Below are positions 1 to 8,149 of a stretch of 64,000 nucleotides of DNA, one piece after another. Source of the stretch: PALSA-350 sp963794165 (GTDB lineage: Bacteria; Acidobacteriota; Terriglobia; Terriglobales; Acidobacteriaceae); contig CAWCCT010000005.1 of assembly GCA_963794165.1 (NCBI GenBank), positions 434,001 to 498,000 on the forward strand, read 5' to 3'. The notes beneath the pieces were generated by a model. The model worked only from the letters and a program-made list of their open reading frames with translations. It was not told the DNA's origin and made no database searches. A program made the position numbers and the translations under genes. Each line of letters begins with the position of its first letter. Position 1 is the stretch's first letter.

Positions 1-918
1 TCTTCTGAAATAACGCCCAGGGATGCCTATCTGAACCGTCGCGCTTTCATGGCCGGCGCCGCGGCGATGGGGGTGGCCGGATTGCTTGGCCCGAGACTGG
101 CAGAGGCTGACGGCACAAAGCTGCAGACAGTGACGAGTCCGCTCTCCACTGAGGGGCTAAAACTCACCTCCTATAAGGACATCACCACGTACAACAACTT
201 TTACGAATTCGGGGTGGAGAAAGACAATCCATCGCATAATGCCGGGCGGATGAAAACCCGCCCCTGGACGGTTACGGTGGATGGCCTGGTAAAGCAGAAG
301 AAAAAAGTCAGCATCGAGGAGCTGCTGAGCTTCAAGCCGATGGAGGAGCGCGTCTATCGCCACCGTTGCGTCGAGGCTTGGAGCATGGTGATCCCCTGGG
401 CCGGCTATTCGCTCTCGGAACTGATCAAATGGGCCGAACCACTCCCCAAGGCAAAGTTCGTGCAATTTATCTCCTTGGAAGATATGTCAATCATGCCGGG
501 TCTAACCCAGATAAACCTGGATTGGCCCTATTCGGAGGGTCTGCGCATGGATGAGGCCATGCATCCGCTTACTCTGCTCACCTTCGGTTTGTATGGAGAA
601 ATGTTGCCCAATCAAGATGGGGCTCCGGTGCGCATCGTTGTGCCCTGGAAGTATGGTTTCAAGTCCGCGAAGTCGATCGTAAAGATTCACTTCACTGCTG
701 ACCAGCCGAGCACGGCATGGAACGAGATGGCGCCGCGGGAGTATGGTTTCTATTCCAATGTGAATCCCAATGTCGACCATCCCCGCTGGAGCCAGAAGAC
801 CGAACGCCGCATCGGCGCTTCTCTCTTCGACCAGCGGCAGCCGACCCTGATGTTCAACGGCTATGGAGACCAGGTCGCCAGCCTCTACAACGGCATGGAT
901 CTGAAGAAATATTTCTAA
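1..918 (+). CDS. msrP: Protein-methionine-sulfoxide reductase catalytic subunit MsrP (5' partial)
   Basis: The frame is open from base 1, so the gene begins upstream of the window and about 305 residues are visible. MsrP is a periplasmic molybdopterin enzyme that repairs oxidised methionines in envelope proteins, receiving electrons from membrane partner MsrQ. The visible N-terminus holds a twin-arginine motif, LNRRAFMAG, followed by a hydrophobic alanine-rich stretch, as expected for Tat export. The YRHRCVEAWSMVIPWAGY stretch contains the cysteine that should coordinate the molybdenum. The internal ATG at 49 lies inside the Tat signal and is therefore not the real start. msrQ follows 263 bases downstream, supporting the call. 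Confidence 0.95.
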   Translation, partial: SSEITPRDAYLNRRAFMAGAAAMGVAGLLGPRLAEADGTKLQTVTSPLSTEGLKLTSYKDITTYNNFYEFGVEKDNPSHNAGRMKTRPWTVTVDGLVKQKKKVSIEELLSFKPMEERVYRHRCVEAWSMVIPWAGYSLSELIKWAEPLPKAKFVQFISLEDMSIMPGLTQINLDWPYSEGLRMDEAMHPLTLLTFGLYGEMLPNQDGAPVRIVVPWKYGFKSAKSIVKIHFTADQPSTAWNEMAPREYGFYSNVNPNVDHPRWSQKTERRIGASLFDQRQPTLMFNGYGDQVASLYNGMDLKKYF

Positions 919-952
919 CCAGCTCGTGTGTGGCGCTCAGGAAAGCTGAGTG

Positions 953-1165
953 CGAAGGGTACGGCCTTTAGGCCGTACGTCCGGCTGTGAAATGAATTCG
1001 GCTTTAGCCGCTGAGGGGACAACTCTAGTCGAATCTGACAATTTTCTCCTTAGCTGCTTCAGCCCTCCGACGATAAAGCTGCCCTCAGGGGCTAAAGCCC
1101 AGTGTTCTTGGTGGCTAAATGTACGGGCTTAAGCCGGTACCCTTCACAGGAGCGTTTTTCCGCAG
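953..1165. repeat. Inverted repeat element, family D (gaagggtac type)
   Basis: Between msrP and msrQ lies an imperfect inverted repeat. The left half has GAAGGGTACGGCCTTTAGG and a GGCTTTAGCC block; the right half has GGGCTAAAGCCC and ends GGTACCCTTCACAGG then GCGTTTTTCCGCAG. The same building blocks, including the GCGTTTTTCCGCAG end, recur at 29350-29495, and the inner blocks at 44553-44632. No gene is visible here. It reads as a dispersed intergenic repeat, perhaps a non-autonomous mobile element. Confidence 0.6.
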
Positions 1166-1181
1166 ACGTGCAAGAAATCGA

Positions 1182-1808
1182 ATGAATAAGCGCGCCATCA
1201 TTGGCTTGAAAGTCCTGGTCTGGCTCGTCTGCCTGGCTCCGCTGGCAGTGCTGGTCTTCCACGGTTTTGAAAACAACCTCGGACCGGACCCCACAGCCAC
1301 CGTCACTCATGCCACGGGCTTCGCGACTCTTCGTTTACTGGTTATCTCTTTGGCCATCACTCCGCTGCGCAGGCTGTCTCCGCGGCTCGCCTGGCTGGTG
1401 CGCTTCCGCCGCCTGCTTGGTCTGTTCGCTTTCTTCTATGGCTGCCTGCATCTGCTCACGTGGCTTTGGCTTTATAACGGCTTTGATTCCGCCGCCATGC
1501 TGGATGACCTTTCCAAACGCCGCTACATCATGGCAGGCATGGCTGCGTGGCTGCTCCTGCTTCCACTGGCTGCCACCTCAACCAACTGGTCAATTCGGAA
1601 ACTGGGGGGAAAACGGTGGCAGGCCCTGCACCGGCTCGCGTACGTCTCAGCCATCTGTGGAGTGATTCATTATTGGTGGATTGTCAAGAGCGGGGTTCGT
1701 ACACCGATCACCATCACACTGGTGCTGGCCGCGCTGCTGCTGGCGCGTATCTTCTGGTCCACGCGTCAGAGGATTAACCAGCAGGCGGAAATTGCCGCCG
1801 TGCGCTAG
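1182..1808 (+). CDS. msrQ: MsrQ, haem-binding membrane subunit of the MsrPQ system
   Basis: This 208-residue polytopic membrane protein is the electron donor of MsrP; family members bind haem b and pass electrons from the quinone pool or a flavin reductase to the periplasm. About six hydrophobic segments are visible, with histidines in HATGFATLRLL, in FFYGCLHLLTWLW and in LHRLAYVSAICGVIHYWW, where ferric-reductase-like proteins place haem ligands. The start at 1182 (MNKRAIIG) is preferred over the upstream ATG at 1119, because the earlier residues derive from the intergenic repeat. Gene order msrP-msrQ is the usual one. Confidence 0.92.
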   Translation: MNKRAIIGLKVLVWLVCLAPLAVLVFHGFENNLGPDPTATVTHATGFATLRLLVISLAITPLRRLSPRLAWLVRFRRLLGLFAFFYGCLHLLTWLWLYNGFDSAAMLDDLSKRRYIMAGMAAWLLLLPLAATSTNWSIRKLGGKRWQALHRLAYVSAICGVIHYWWIVKSGVRTPITITLVLAALLLARIFWSTRQRINQQAEIAAVR

Positions 1809-1811
1809 CCG

Positions 1812-2579
1812 TCATTCTTCTATCCCTGCGAACATATCCGTTTCCAGGGGAGAGTCGCGGAAGCCCGGCGCGGCTGCCAGCAGGTATTTTTCCTCGCCGC
1901 CGGTCTTCTCAAAGACCACCTTGATCTTGCCCAGCATTTCGGACTGGGTCGTATGCTTCATGAAAGCCTCCAGCTTCTTCGCTTTCAGGTCGCCCAACTC
2001 CAACACAAGGGAGGCAGGCATGAGTGCGATCTTCTGCCCTTCCTCGGCATAGGCTAGAAAGGGAGCGGCGGAGTAATAGAGCTTTTGCGGCCGGTAGGGA
2101 ACCAGTCCCTGATCCGGGGCATAATTACTTCGCCCCGCCCAGTGAAAGGCTGCTGTGGCAAAAAAACACACCATGGTGTGGTCCGGGTGCAGATTCACGT
2201 TCCCGTCGCCGCCGAAGGTGAGCACTACATGAGGGCGAAAGCGGCGGACTCGCTCCACCAGAACCTTAGTGATCGCGGCAAAGTCCTGGGCCGCCAAGCC
2301 ACCGTCGGGATAATTGAGCACCTCACCGTGGGCGTTGCCCAATACCTGCAAAGCCGCGGCGAACTCCTGCCTGCGCAGCTTAGCCAGTTCATCGTCGCTG
2401 CCGGCAGTGCCCCGATGCGAGGCCGCTCGTCCTTCTGTGAGGCATACGACGCTGCATTCGACGCCACGCTGGTGGGCCCGCATCAAGGCGCCGCCAAAGG
2501 CTCCGCACTCATCATCCGGGTGGGCAGTGAAACACATCAGCCGCAGCGGCAACTGGCGGCCTAGTCCCACGGCAGGCAA
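1812..2579 (-). CDS. PIG-L/LmbE family deacetylase
   Basis: A 255-residue PIG-L family zinc hydrolase that should remove an acetyl group from an N-acetylglucosaminyl conjugate. The family metal motif AHPDDE is at residues 19-24 and a second zinc-ligand motif, NLHPDHTM, lies in the middle. Relatives include BshB of bacillithiol synthesis and MshB of mycothiol synthesis, but the substrate cannot be told from sequence alone, so no symbol is given. The start overlaps the end of rnhB by 19 bases, suggesting translational coupling at the tail of the rpsP-rnhB cluster. A start at the internal methionine of LMCFTAHPDDE is also possible. Confidence 0.85.
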   Translation of the reverse strand: MPAVGLGRQLPLRLMCFTAHPDDECGAFGGALMRAHQRGVECSVVCLTEGRAASHRGTAGSDDELAKLRRQEFAAALQVLGNAHGEVLNYPDGGLAAQDFAAITKVLVERVRRFRPHVVLTFGGDGNVNLHPDHTMVCFFATAAFHWAGRSNYAPDQGLVPYRPQKLYYSAAPFLAYAEEGQKIALMPASLVLELGDLKAKKLEAFMKHTTQSEMLGKIKVVFEKTGGEEKYLLAAAPGFRDSPLETDMFAGIEE

Positions 2580-3256
2580 TTTTCGGCTACCGGGCGAAAG
2601 CTTCTGCGGTGCAGCGGGCTGGGTCCATGCGCCAGGAGGGCCTGCTTGTGCTCGGGCGTGCTGTAGCCCTTATGAGAAGCAAGGCCATACACCGGATAAT
2701 CGCAATCCAGTTGCCGCATACGATTGTCGCGGTAGACCTTGGCCAGCACGGAAGCAGCAGCGATGGAGACGCTCAGCGAATCGCCGTAGATGATGCTGGT
2801 TTGCGCGCATGCGAAGTCCAGCCGCATGGCATCCACCAGCAGGTGGTCCGGCGCCATGGCCAGGCGGCCCACAGCAGCCGTCATGGCGACGCGTGTTGCC
2901 TGGTAGATGTTAATGCGATCGATGGTTTCGGCATCGACTTCCTCGATCGCGATTGCCAGGGCTTTCCGCTCGACGATGCGCGCCAACCGCTCGCGCTCTT
3001 CACGGATCAATTGTTTGGAATCACGCAGGCCCGGAATGCGGCATCCCTCGGGGAGAATCACCGCCGCAGCCACTACCGGCCCAAAGAGAGCGCCACGGCC
3101 GACTTCATCGACCCCGGCCACCACCTTGGCCCCGCTGGCGCGGGCCGCTTTTTCGTAGCGGTTTCCGCACACCAGCGTCTTGAGCATGCGCATCTTGCGT
3201 GCCGATGGGGAAAGTTCACGCTCCAGAGCTTCCGGCTCTATCAAAATCTCTTGCAT
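2561..3256 (-). CDS. rnhB: Ribonuclease HII
   Basis: A 231-residue RNase HII, which removes ribonucleotides misincorporated into DNA and degrades RNA in RNA-DNA hybrids in the cytoplasm. VAGVDEVGRGALFGPVVAAA carries the DEVGRG metal-binding motif, and HLLVDAMRL supplies a further catalytic aspartate. The start at 3256 (MQEILIEPEALERELS) is chosen because the frame's longer upstream part looks non-coding and runs into the hairpin after rplS. No strong Shine-Dalgarno site precedes it. rplS-rnhB is a common gene order. Confidence 0.93.
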   Translation of the reverse strand: MQEILIEPEALERELSPSARKMRMLKTLVCGNRYEKAARASGAKVVAGVDEVGRGALFGPVVAAAVILPEGCRIPGLRDSKQLIREERERLARIVERKALAIAIEEVDAETIDRINIYQATRVAMTAAVGRLAMAPDHLLVDAMRLDFACAQTSIIYGDSLSVSIAAASVLAKVYRDNRMRQLDCDYPVYGLASHKGYSTPEHKQALLAHGPSPLHRRSFRPVAENCLPWD

Positions 3257-3352
3257 CGCCAAAATCGAGTGTAGATCATCCTGCTGACTGCCCGTCTCAT
3301 TACGGCCCGGGTTTCCCACAGGCCTCCAGAAAAAAGGAATCGACGAAGCAAC

Positions 3353-3377
3353 GCCCCGGCAGCAATGCTCCCGGGGC
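3353..3377 (-). terminator. Probable terminator after rplS
   Basis: A GCCCCGG/CCGGGGC hairpin with a ten-base loop sits just past the rplS stop codon. Reading the minus strand, a run of six T lies about 15 bases beyond the stem. The spacing is longer than in a classic Rho-independent terminator, so it may only attenuate transcription into rnhB. Confidence 0.4.
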
Positions 3378-3402
3378 GCAATCAAGCTTGAAAAACAGGA
3401 TC

Positions 3403-3756
3403 CTACTTGCGTTCCACTTCTTTCAGGCGAGCCGCCTTGCCACGCAAGCCGCGCAGGTAAAAGAGCTTGGAGCGCCGTACCCGCGCAGACCGCACCTTTT
3501 CTACCTTATCGACTACCTTGGAGTTGAAAGGAAAAATGCGCTCGACACCCTGGCCGAAGCTCATCTTGCGCACGGTGAAGCTGCCTTGCGCCCCGTTCTT
3601 AAGCGCAATCACGATGCCTTCGAACGCCTGCAGCCGTTCCTTATCGCCTTCTTTAATCTTTACCTGTACCCGAACCGTATCGCCGGGTACGAACTCGGGC
3701 AGGTCGGTGCGCCGAAGCTTCTCGGCAAGACGCTGCATTACTGGATGAATAGACAT
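3403..3756 (-). CDS. rplS: 50S ribosomal protein L19
   Basis: The 117-residue product matches L19, a large-subunit protein at the 30S-50S interface. Recognisable blocks are PGDTVRVQVKIKEGDKER near the N-terminus, AFEGIVIALKNGAQGSFTVR in the middle and RRSKLFYLRGLRGKAARLKE at the C-terminus, and the length is that of the family. It follows trmD by about 50 bases in the conserved order rpsP-(KH protein)-rimM-trmD-rplS. Confidence 0.98.
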   Translation of the reverse strand: MSIHPVMQRLAEKLRRTDLPEFVPGDTVRVQVKIKEGDKERLQAFEGIVIALKNGAQGSFTVRKMSFGQGVERIFPFNSKVVDKVEKVRSARVRRSKLFYLRGLRGKAARLKEVERK

Positions 3757-3807
3757 AATTGCTTCCTGGTGGTGGTGAAAAACTTGGGTGATGCCGAAGT
3801 TCTTAGT

Positions 3808-4617
3808 TTACACGGAATCTTCACTTTGCGCGCTGCGCAGAAAGCTGCGATCTTCCGCGCTCAACTCGGCATCTCGAAGCAAATCAGGCCGGTTGCGCAG
3901 CGTTTTCTTAAGCGCCTGCTCCCGCCGCCACCTGCGAATCTGCTCATGGTTGCCACTGCTCAGCACTTCCGGCACCGCCAGCCCGCGAAACTCAGCCGGG
4001 CGGGTGTAGTGGGGGTAGTCCAGCAATCCACCGGCGCCATGGGTCGAGTTGGTACCCGTTTTCTTATCCAGCAGCGCATCCGCCCGGCCAAAGCTTTCGT
4101 ATTCCGACGATGCATCGTTGCCCAACACGCCCGGCAAGAGACGCATGGTGCTATCCAGTACCACCGCGGCCGCCAACTCGCCGCCCGAGAGCACATAATC
4201 TCCAATTGACAGCTCCTGGTCCGCGATGAGTTCGCTGACCCGCTCGTCGACCCCCTCGTAGCGTCCGCACAACAAAACGACTCGCCGCATCGCGGCCAAA
4301 TCGCGGGCTATTCCCTGGGAAAATCTCCTTCCTTGCGCGGAAAGCAGAATCACCGTTTCTCGCTGCGCCGCCCTTTCTGCCCTGGGAGCAAGCTGCAAGT
4401 GCTCAACCGCTTCGGCCAGGGGTTCTGGCTTCAGCACCATGCCCTCGCCACCGCCAAAGGGCCGATCGTCTACCGTACGATGCCGATCGTGGGTGAACTC
4501 GCGCAGATCGTGCACCCCAACGCTGAGCAAACCGCCCTGAATCGCTCGCTTGAGCACGCCATGCTCGAAGATGCCGGCAAAAAGGCCGGGGAAGATGGTA
4601 ATGATGTCGAAGCGCAT
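3808..4617 (-). CDS. trmD: tRNA (guanine-N1)-methyltransferase TrmD
   Basis: A 269-residue SPOUT methyltransferase that makes m1G37 next to the anticodon of tRNAs reading CUN, CCN and CGG codons, preventing +1 frameshifts. MRFDIITIFPGLFAGIFEHG is the typical N-terminus. The knot region that binds S-adenosylmethionine is visible as LLCGRYEGVDERV and IGDYVLSGGELAA. Only five bases separate it from rimM upstream, so the two are probably translated from one message. Confidence 0.98.
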   Translation of the reverse strand: MRFDIITIFPGLFAGIFEHGVLKRAIQGGLLSVGVHDLREFTHDRHRTVDDRPFGGGEGMVLKPEPLAEAVEHLQLAPRAERAAQRETVILLSAQGRRFSQGIARDLAAMRRVVLLCGRYEGVDERVSELIADQELSIGDYVLSGGELAAAVVLDSTMRLLPGVLGNDASSEYESFGRADALLDKKTGTNSTHGAGGLLDYPHYTRPAEFRGLAVPEVLSSGNHEQIRRWRREQALKKTLRNRPDLLRDAELSAEDRSFLRSAQSEDSV

Positions 4618-4622
4618 GGCGG

Positions 4623-5195
4623 TTACTCCGATTCGGATGATTCCTGCAAGGTCAGCAGACCTTGCGGTAGATCCATCTCCAGCCGTTTGCCCTCGAGATC
4701 CATCTTCCTGAGGTAGGCGCGGACGAAAGGGATAAGCAACTCATCGCCGCGGGGCGTGCGTATCACCAGCATGGCGGGACCGGGTCCTTCCGGCTCTACA
4801 TCCGTGATCTCGCCTGCGTCAGCGGCGCCGCCGCGGCTTACGTCGATCACCCTGACCCCCAGCAGGTCGCTCATATAGACGGCATCGTCCTCGAGCGGGA
4901 TGCGCTCCGCGCGCGGAACCACTACATCGAAGTCGCGCAGAGTCTCCGCATCGGCGATGGAATCCACCTGGGAAAACTTCAGCACTACGCGTCCCTTGTG
5001 CAGCCAATGAGACTCCACCTTCGCTTCCCGCATGGCGTCGGGCTGGCGCCCGCCTGGAGGACGAAGAAAGAGCCTCTTGCGCTCGGGGAAGTGCTGAGGA
5101 AAGTCAGTAAAGAGATCAGCCAGCACCTCGCCGTGACGGCCCTGCGGGCGCACGATGTGAGCGAGCAGAACCCAGCTTTCGGCGGACACTGTCAT
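4623..5195 (-). CDS. rimM: Ribosome maturation factor RimM
   Basis: RimM helps mature the 30S subunit by binding S19 near the head. The 190-residue product has the N-terminal beta-barrel motif LLAHIVRPQGRHGEVLADL and a C-terminal PRC-barrel region with LGVRVIDVSRG and LIPFVRAYLRKMDLEGKRLE. The start at 5195 (MTVSAESW) has a GGTGG site just upstream and lies 13 bases after the end of the KH-protein gene; the ATG at 5246 would need a 38-base overlap. Confidence 0.94.
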   Translation of the reverse strand: MTVSAESWVLLAHIVRPQGRHGEVLADLFTDFPQHFPERKRLFLRPPGGRQPDAMREAKVESHWLHKGRVVLKFSQVDSIADAETLRDFDVVVPRAERIPLEDDAVYMSDLLGVRVIDVSRGGAADAGEITDVEPEGPGPAMLVIRTPRGDELLIPFVRAYLRKMDLEGKRLEMDLPQGLLTLQESSESE

Positions 5196-5208
5196 GCCAC
5201 CAGCGAAG

Positions 5209-5496
5209 TCAGGAGTCGGCCGGCTTTCCGGCCTCATCTTCTTCAAGAATGTCCAGGGTGTAGCGATGGTGCAACTTCATGCTGACCGCGCTCAGAATGG
5301 TACGCATCGAGCGCGCGGTTCGGCCCTGTTTGCCGATAACTTTGCCGACATCCGCTGAGGCGACACGCAGGCGGAGCACCGTGTTCTCGTCTCTGGCCAC
5401 GGCCTGCACCTCGACTGCCTGCGGGTCGTCAACCAGGGCTTTCGCGATTTCTGTAACCAGTTGCTGCATATCGTTATGATTCGCTTCTTGCATCAT
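5209..5496 (-). CDS. khpA: KH-domain RNA-binding protein (KhpA type)
   Basis: A 95-residue protein made almost entirely of one KH domain; the GKVIGKQGRTARSMR loop contains the GxxG signature that grips single-stranded RNA. Such proteins occur between rpsP and rimM in many bacteria and act as global RNA chaperones. TGAGG precedes the chosen ATG at suitable distance. An internal start at 5469 (MQQLVTEIAKAL) is also plausible. Confidence 0.93.
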   Translation of the reverse strand: MMQEANHNDMQQLVTEIAKALVDDPQAVEVQAVARDENTVLRLRVASADVGKVIGKQGRTARSMRTILSAVSMKLHHRYTLDILEEDEAGKPADS

Positions 5497-5616
5497 CAGG
5501 CGGCCTCAGAAGAACCCACCAATGCCCACCTGAGATCGTTCAGAAACAGGCGACGGCGCTGGTCCGTTCTTGACCGAGCATTAAACCGCTTTTCCAGTGA
5601 TTGTGTCCAGAGTGTT

Positions 5617-5862
5617 TTACGCCGCGGTGGCGGGCGCGGTCGAAGCCGCCAACAGCTTGGCTACTCGTTCGGAAAGTTGGGCTCCGTTGCTGGTCCAATG
5701 CTCTATGCGCTCACGCTTCAATTCCACAGTGGCTGGCTGGGTGCGCGGGTTGTAGGTGCCAACTACCTCGATCGATCGTCCATTACGGGCACGGTCCTTC
5801 TCAATCACAACAACACGATAATACGGCTGCTTCCGTGCACCGAAGCGAGCCAAACGAATCAT
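5617..5862 (-). CDS. rpsP: 30S ribosomal protein S16
   Basis: The 81-residue product begins MIRLARFGARKQPYYRVVV, the hallmark N-terminus of S16, a small-subunit assembly protein. YNPRTQPATVELKRERIEHW is the next conserved block. The longer in-frame start at 5988 is rejected because the extra residues are unlike any S16 and overlap the repeat-rich leader. It is the first gene of the translation cluster; ffh, a frequent upstream neighbour, is absent, and a large inverted repeat takes its place. Confidence 0.97.
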   Translation of the reverse strand: MIRLARFGARKQPYYRVVVIEKDRARNGRSIEVVGTYNPRTQPATVELKRERIEHWTSNGAQLSERVAKLLAASTAPATAA

Positions 5863-6039
5863 CAACACAGGCGTAAATCCTTTCAGATATTCTTCCCTGA
5901 TGGGGTGAAATCCGGGTGGGTTTTGGGATCGCGCAGAGCGCACTGGGTCCCAACCATCAAGTATCGCCGGACAGCGCGCATTGCGCAAGCACCGCCGCCT
6001 AGCCCACGCGTCGAGTCCCGCCCGGAACGTCTGAAGATT

Positions 6040-6350
6040 GCCCAGGACGCCAGAGTCTGTGTGAGAACCTCCCCGGATAAGAGGATGGGTGCCCCAGGTC
6101 TCGCTTTTGAGACCTGGGATCCTCCACGCAAATGCATGAAGACCAAATTGGAAACCTCCAACTTCGAGAAACCCTAGCTACTGATGCCACTGATCAAATT
6201 CTCACGCAAACTCTAAAGCCCAGATGGAATGTGCGTGAGATCTCGGTCCGCCGGCATTTGCGTGAAGGATCCCAGGTCTCAAAAGCGAGACCTGGGGCAC
6301 CCATCCTCTTATCCGGGGAGGTTTTCGCACAGACTCTGGCGTCCTGGGCT
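6040..6350. repeat. Large inverted repeat with inner hairpins (family B, related to A)
   Basis: The arms 6040-6135 and 6254-6350 are near-perfect reverse complements of about 96 bases, separated by about 118 bases. Each arm contains its own palindrome, CCCAGGTCTC-GCTTTT-GAGACCTGGG. Outside the arms the sequence continues into CCCAGGACG and AGTCCC blocks that resemble the repeat at 23830-23965. The stretch 5863-6406 between rpsP and the next gene holds this element and no gene I can support. The architecture GGTGCCCCA-stem-TTTT-stem-TGGGAT matches family A at 33692, 50881 and 56903 with different stem bases. Confidence 0.8.
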
Positions 6351-6406
6351 ACACTCAAGCGTCCCTGCGGGACTGAGCGCATATATGGACTGATCGTTTG
6401 GGGGAG

Positions 6407-6931
6407 TTAAGCGACGGCGTCGAGGTAGCTGGGGAACAGGGGGGTCGAATATTCCTGGATGAAGGCCGTAAGCCGAACCAGCATGGCGCTATAGGTAGCA
6501 ACTGCGCGATGGGCATTCACGGATGCTCCCACCGAGGAGGCTGATAGCACGTATTGGCCCAAAGCCAGCAGAACGCATAGCCGGATCTGGAAGGCGTCGC
6601 TCCTCAATCCTTCGAGCATCTCCATATCAACGCCTTCACCGTGCTCTGCCGCGTAGTCGGCCAGTTGCACCAGGACCGGGGAATTTTTATACATCGCCCA
6701 CAGGCCTTTGCAGCCCTGGATGCGCTCCCACACATCCTTCGGGGTCACACGGACTTCGCTCTTGTACAGGAAACGCTCGCTTATCTCTTCGATGCCCCAG
6801 TCATTGCAACGCAGCTGACTGACGATCCCATTCCACGTCTTGCCGCGACGTTTCATTTGTTGGTGGCGCCAGAACGCGGCGTACGAAATCAGCAGGGCAG
6901 TAAGTATTACCTGGATCAGCGGCAATATCAT
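6407..6931 (-). CDS. Membrane-anchored protein of unknown function
   Basis: I do not recognise this 174-residue protein. Residues 1-20 form one hydrophobic segment followed by RHQQMKRRGKTW, so it is probably anchored with the rest in the cytoplasm. The remainder is helical, with four cysteines absent from any zinc-like spacing and a second hydrophobic stretch, IRLCVLLALGQYVLSASSV, near residue 120. It starts four bases after the stop of the seven-helix protein gene, so the two are almost certainly co-expressed, together with the small peptide gene at 7757-7873. Confidence 0.75.
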   Translation of the reverse strand: MILPLIQVILTALLISYAAFWRHQQMKRRGKTWNGIVSQLRCNDWGIEEISERFLYKSEVRVTPKDVWERIQGCKGLWAMYKNSPVLVQLADYAAEHGEGVDMEMLEGLRSDAFQIRLCVLLALGQYVLSASSVGASVNAHRAVATYSAMLVRLTAFIQEYSTPLFPSYLDAVA

Positions 6932-6935
6932 GTTC

Positions 6936-7697
6936 TTATTTCACCTGCATCCGAACCAACACCGTGCGTGCTAGCTTGGCTCGCCCTGCAAGTGTAACCA
7001 AAAACTGTGCCATTTGTGGACTGAATTCACGCCGTCGTACCTCTTTAGTTGTAAACGCCCACACCAAAAAACCGATTTCCAGGAGGTAGGCGACGCTCCG
7101 GAAAGGCTCGAGGGCGTCAGAGCCGTTCGCGTGGCGCTGCAGCAAGCTCAAAATCAAATCCACGGCACTGTAGAAGGATAGGGCGGTAGCTAATTGCAGC
7201 ACCTTGTTTTTCCAGCCGATGCCCAGCACCTGGGCAAAGCCGGCTGTCGCCGCGAAAATCAGCATGCGCAGCAATCCCACGGTGAGGTCGAGTGGACCCT
7301 TGATGTCATAAATTTTGTTACCCGTGTCCTGGAAATGCCAAGCCAAGAGGATGCCAGACAGCACAGCGAGCGCAATCAAGCCGACAAACACTCGGATCGT
7401 TCCTTTAGGGAGCGATGTCAGTACGGGACGGAGAACATTCCAGGCTATCTCGAGAAGAATACCTAGCTCGAGCAGGTACTGTAGCGGCAGGGACGCTAAA
7501 TACAGGGCGCGGGCAGCTTGCGGGCTAATCAGGCCTACTGCGACGGTGCCCAAGTCGCAGAGCAAATTGACGGCAAGATAAAGCGTGAAGATCGGAAAAG
7601 TCTTGTAGTGGCGACGTACAACCAGAATGATCAAGAGCCCGATCTGGCTTACAAATCCCAGCAGGCCGATCACCGCGTACAAGACGTGCCAACTCAT
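6936..7697 (-). CDS. Seven-helix integral membrane protein of unknown function
   Basis: This 253-residue protein shows seven hydrophobic segments by eye, near residues 5-27, 34-57, 64-89, 101-122, 136-162, 165-186 and 198-215, followed by a basic cytoplasmic tail. I do not recognise the family. AAGGG lies seven bases before the ATG. It is the middle gene of a leftward set: a short secreted peptide 59 bases upstream and a membrane-anchored protein four bases downstream. Seven helices would fit a receptor or sensor, but that is inference from topology only. Confidence 0.8.
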   Translation of the reverse strand: MSWHVLYAVIGLLGFVSQIGLLIILVVRRHYKTFPIFTLYLAVNLLCDLGTVAVGLISPQAARALYLASLPLQYLLELGILLEIAWNVLRPVLTSLPKGTIRVFVGLIALAVLSGILLAWHFQDTGNKIYDIKGPLDLTVGLLRMLIFAATAGFAQVLGIGWKNKVLQLATALSFYSAVDLILSLLQRHANGSDALEPFRSVAYLLEIGFLVWAFTTKEVRRREFSPQMAQFLVTLAGRAKLARTVLVRMQVK

Positions 7698-7756
7698 ATT
7701 GCACCCTTATAGATGCAGCATAGTCCATAGCACGCTGCGAGCAACAGCTGTTTTGG

Positions 7757-7873
7757 CTAGATGTTAATCCCGAGCCACTTCAAAACGACGATGGAAATCG
7801 GACCGGCGTGTGCGGAGGCCGATAAAGCAATCATTCCCGCTACCGTGAAAGCGCGAATTACGTTCATTTTCAT
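7757..7873 (-). CDS. Short secreted peptide (38 aa)
   Basis: A very small gene starting ATGAAAATGAAC and ending TAG. It is preceded by AAGGAGAT seven bases before the start, the best Shine-Dalgarno site in this part of the window. The product starts MKMNVIRAFTVAGMIALSA, a textbook signal peptide with a basic N-terminus, a hydrophobic core and an AHA cleavage site. The predicted mature part is only 15 residues, GPISIVVLKWLGINI. The neighbouring seven-helix protein gene lies 59 bases downstream on the same strand. Function unknown; a secreted signal or a modified peptide are possibilities. Confidence 0.72.
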   Translation of the reverse strand: MKMNVIRAFTVAGMIALSASAHAGPISIVVLKWLGINI

Positions 7874-8149
7874 CGGAATCTCCTTGCGCGCATTAACGCG
7901 TATGCCGATGTTACCTGGGGGGATCACCCGCCGCTACAACTTTTGTGTAATTACTAGTTAATATATATTTACGGAAACAAGTAACCCCTCCGAGTGTGTC
8001 TCTCTCCGTCCGTGCAGATGGGTTGCACAAAAATCTGGGAAACAGGTGGAACGGAAGGCACTAAGTGTCGTAACTTTGGTACTGTGCTTCAAAGACGGTG
8101 CCCTTTTTAGGGGATTCCCGTCTATCCAGGTTCTGATTATGATCAGCGC
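7874..8149. promoter_or_regulatory. Divergent intergenic region of the signalling island
   Basis: This 276-base gap separates the leftward peptide operon from the rightward PilZ gene. It has an AT-rich block around 7941-7975 (TTGTGT, then TTAATATATATTTA) that is the likely site of one or both promoters. I compared the 8020-8110 stretch with the c-di-GMP-I riboswitch core and did not find its conserved bases. No gene is visible. Confidence 0.35.

Noticed and set aside
8020..8110. Possible c-di-GMP riboswitch before the PilZ gene
   Set aside because: The conserved core of the GEMM-type switch is not present when compared by eye.
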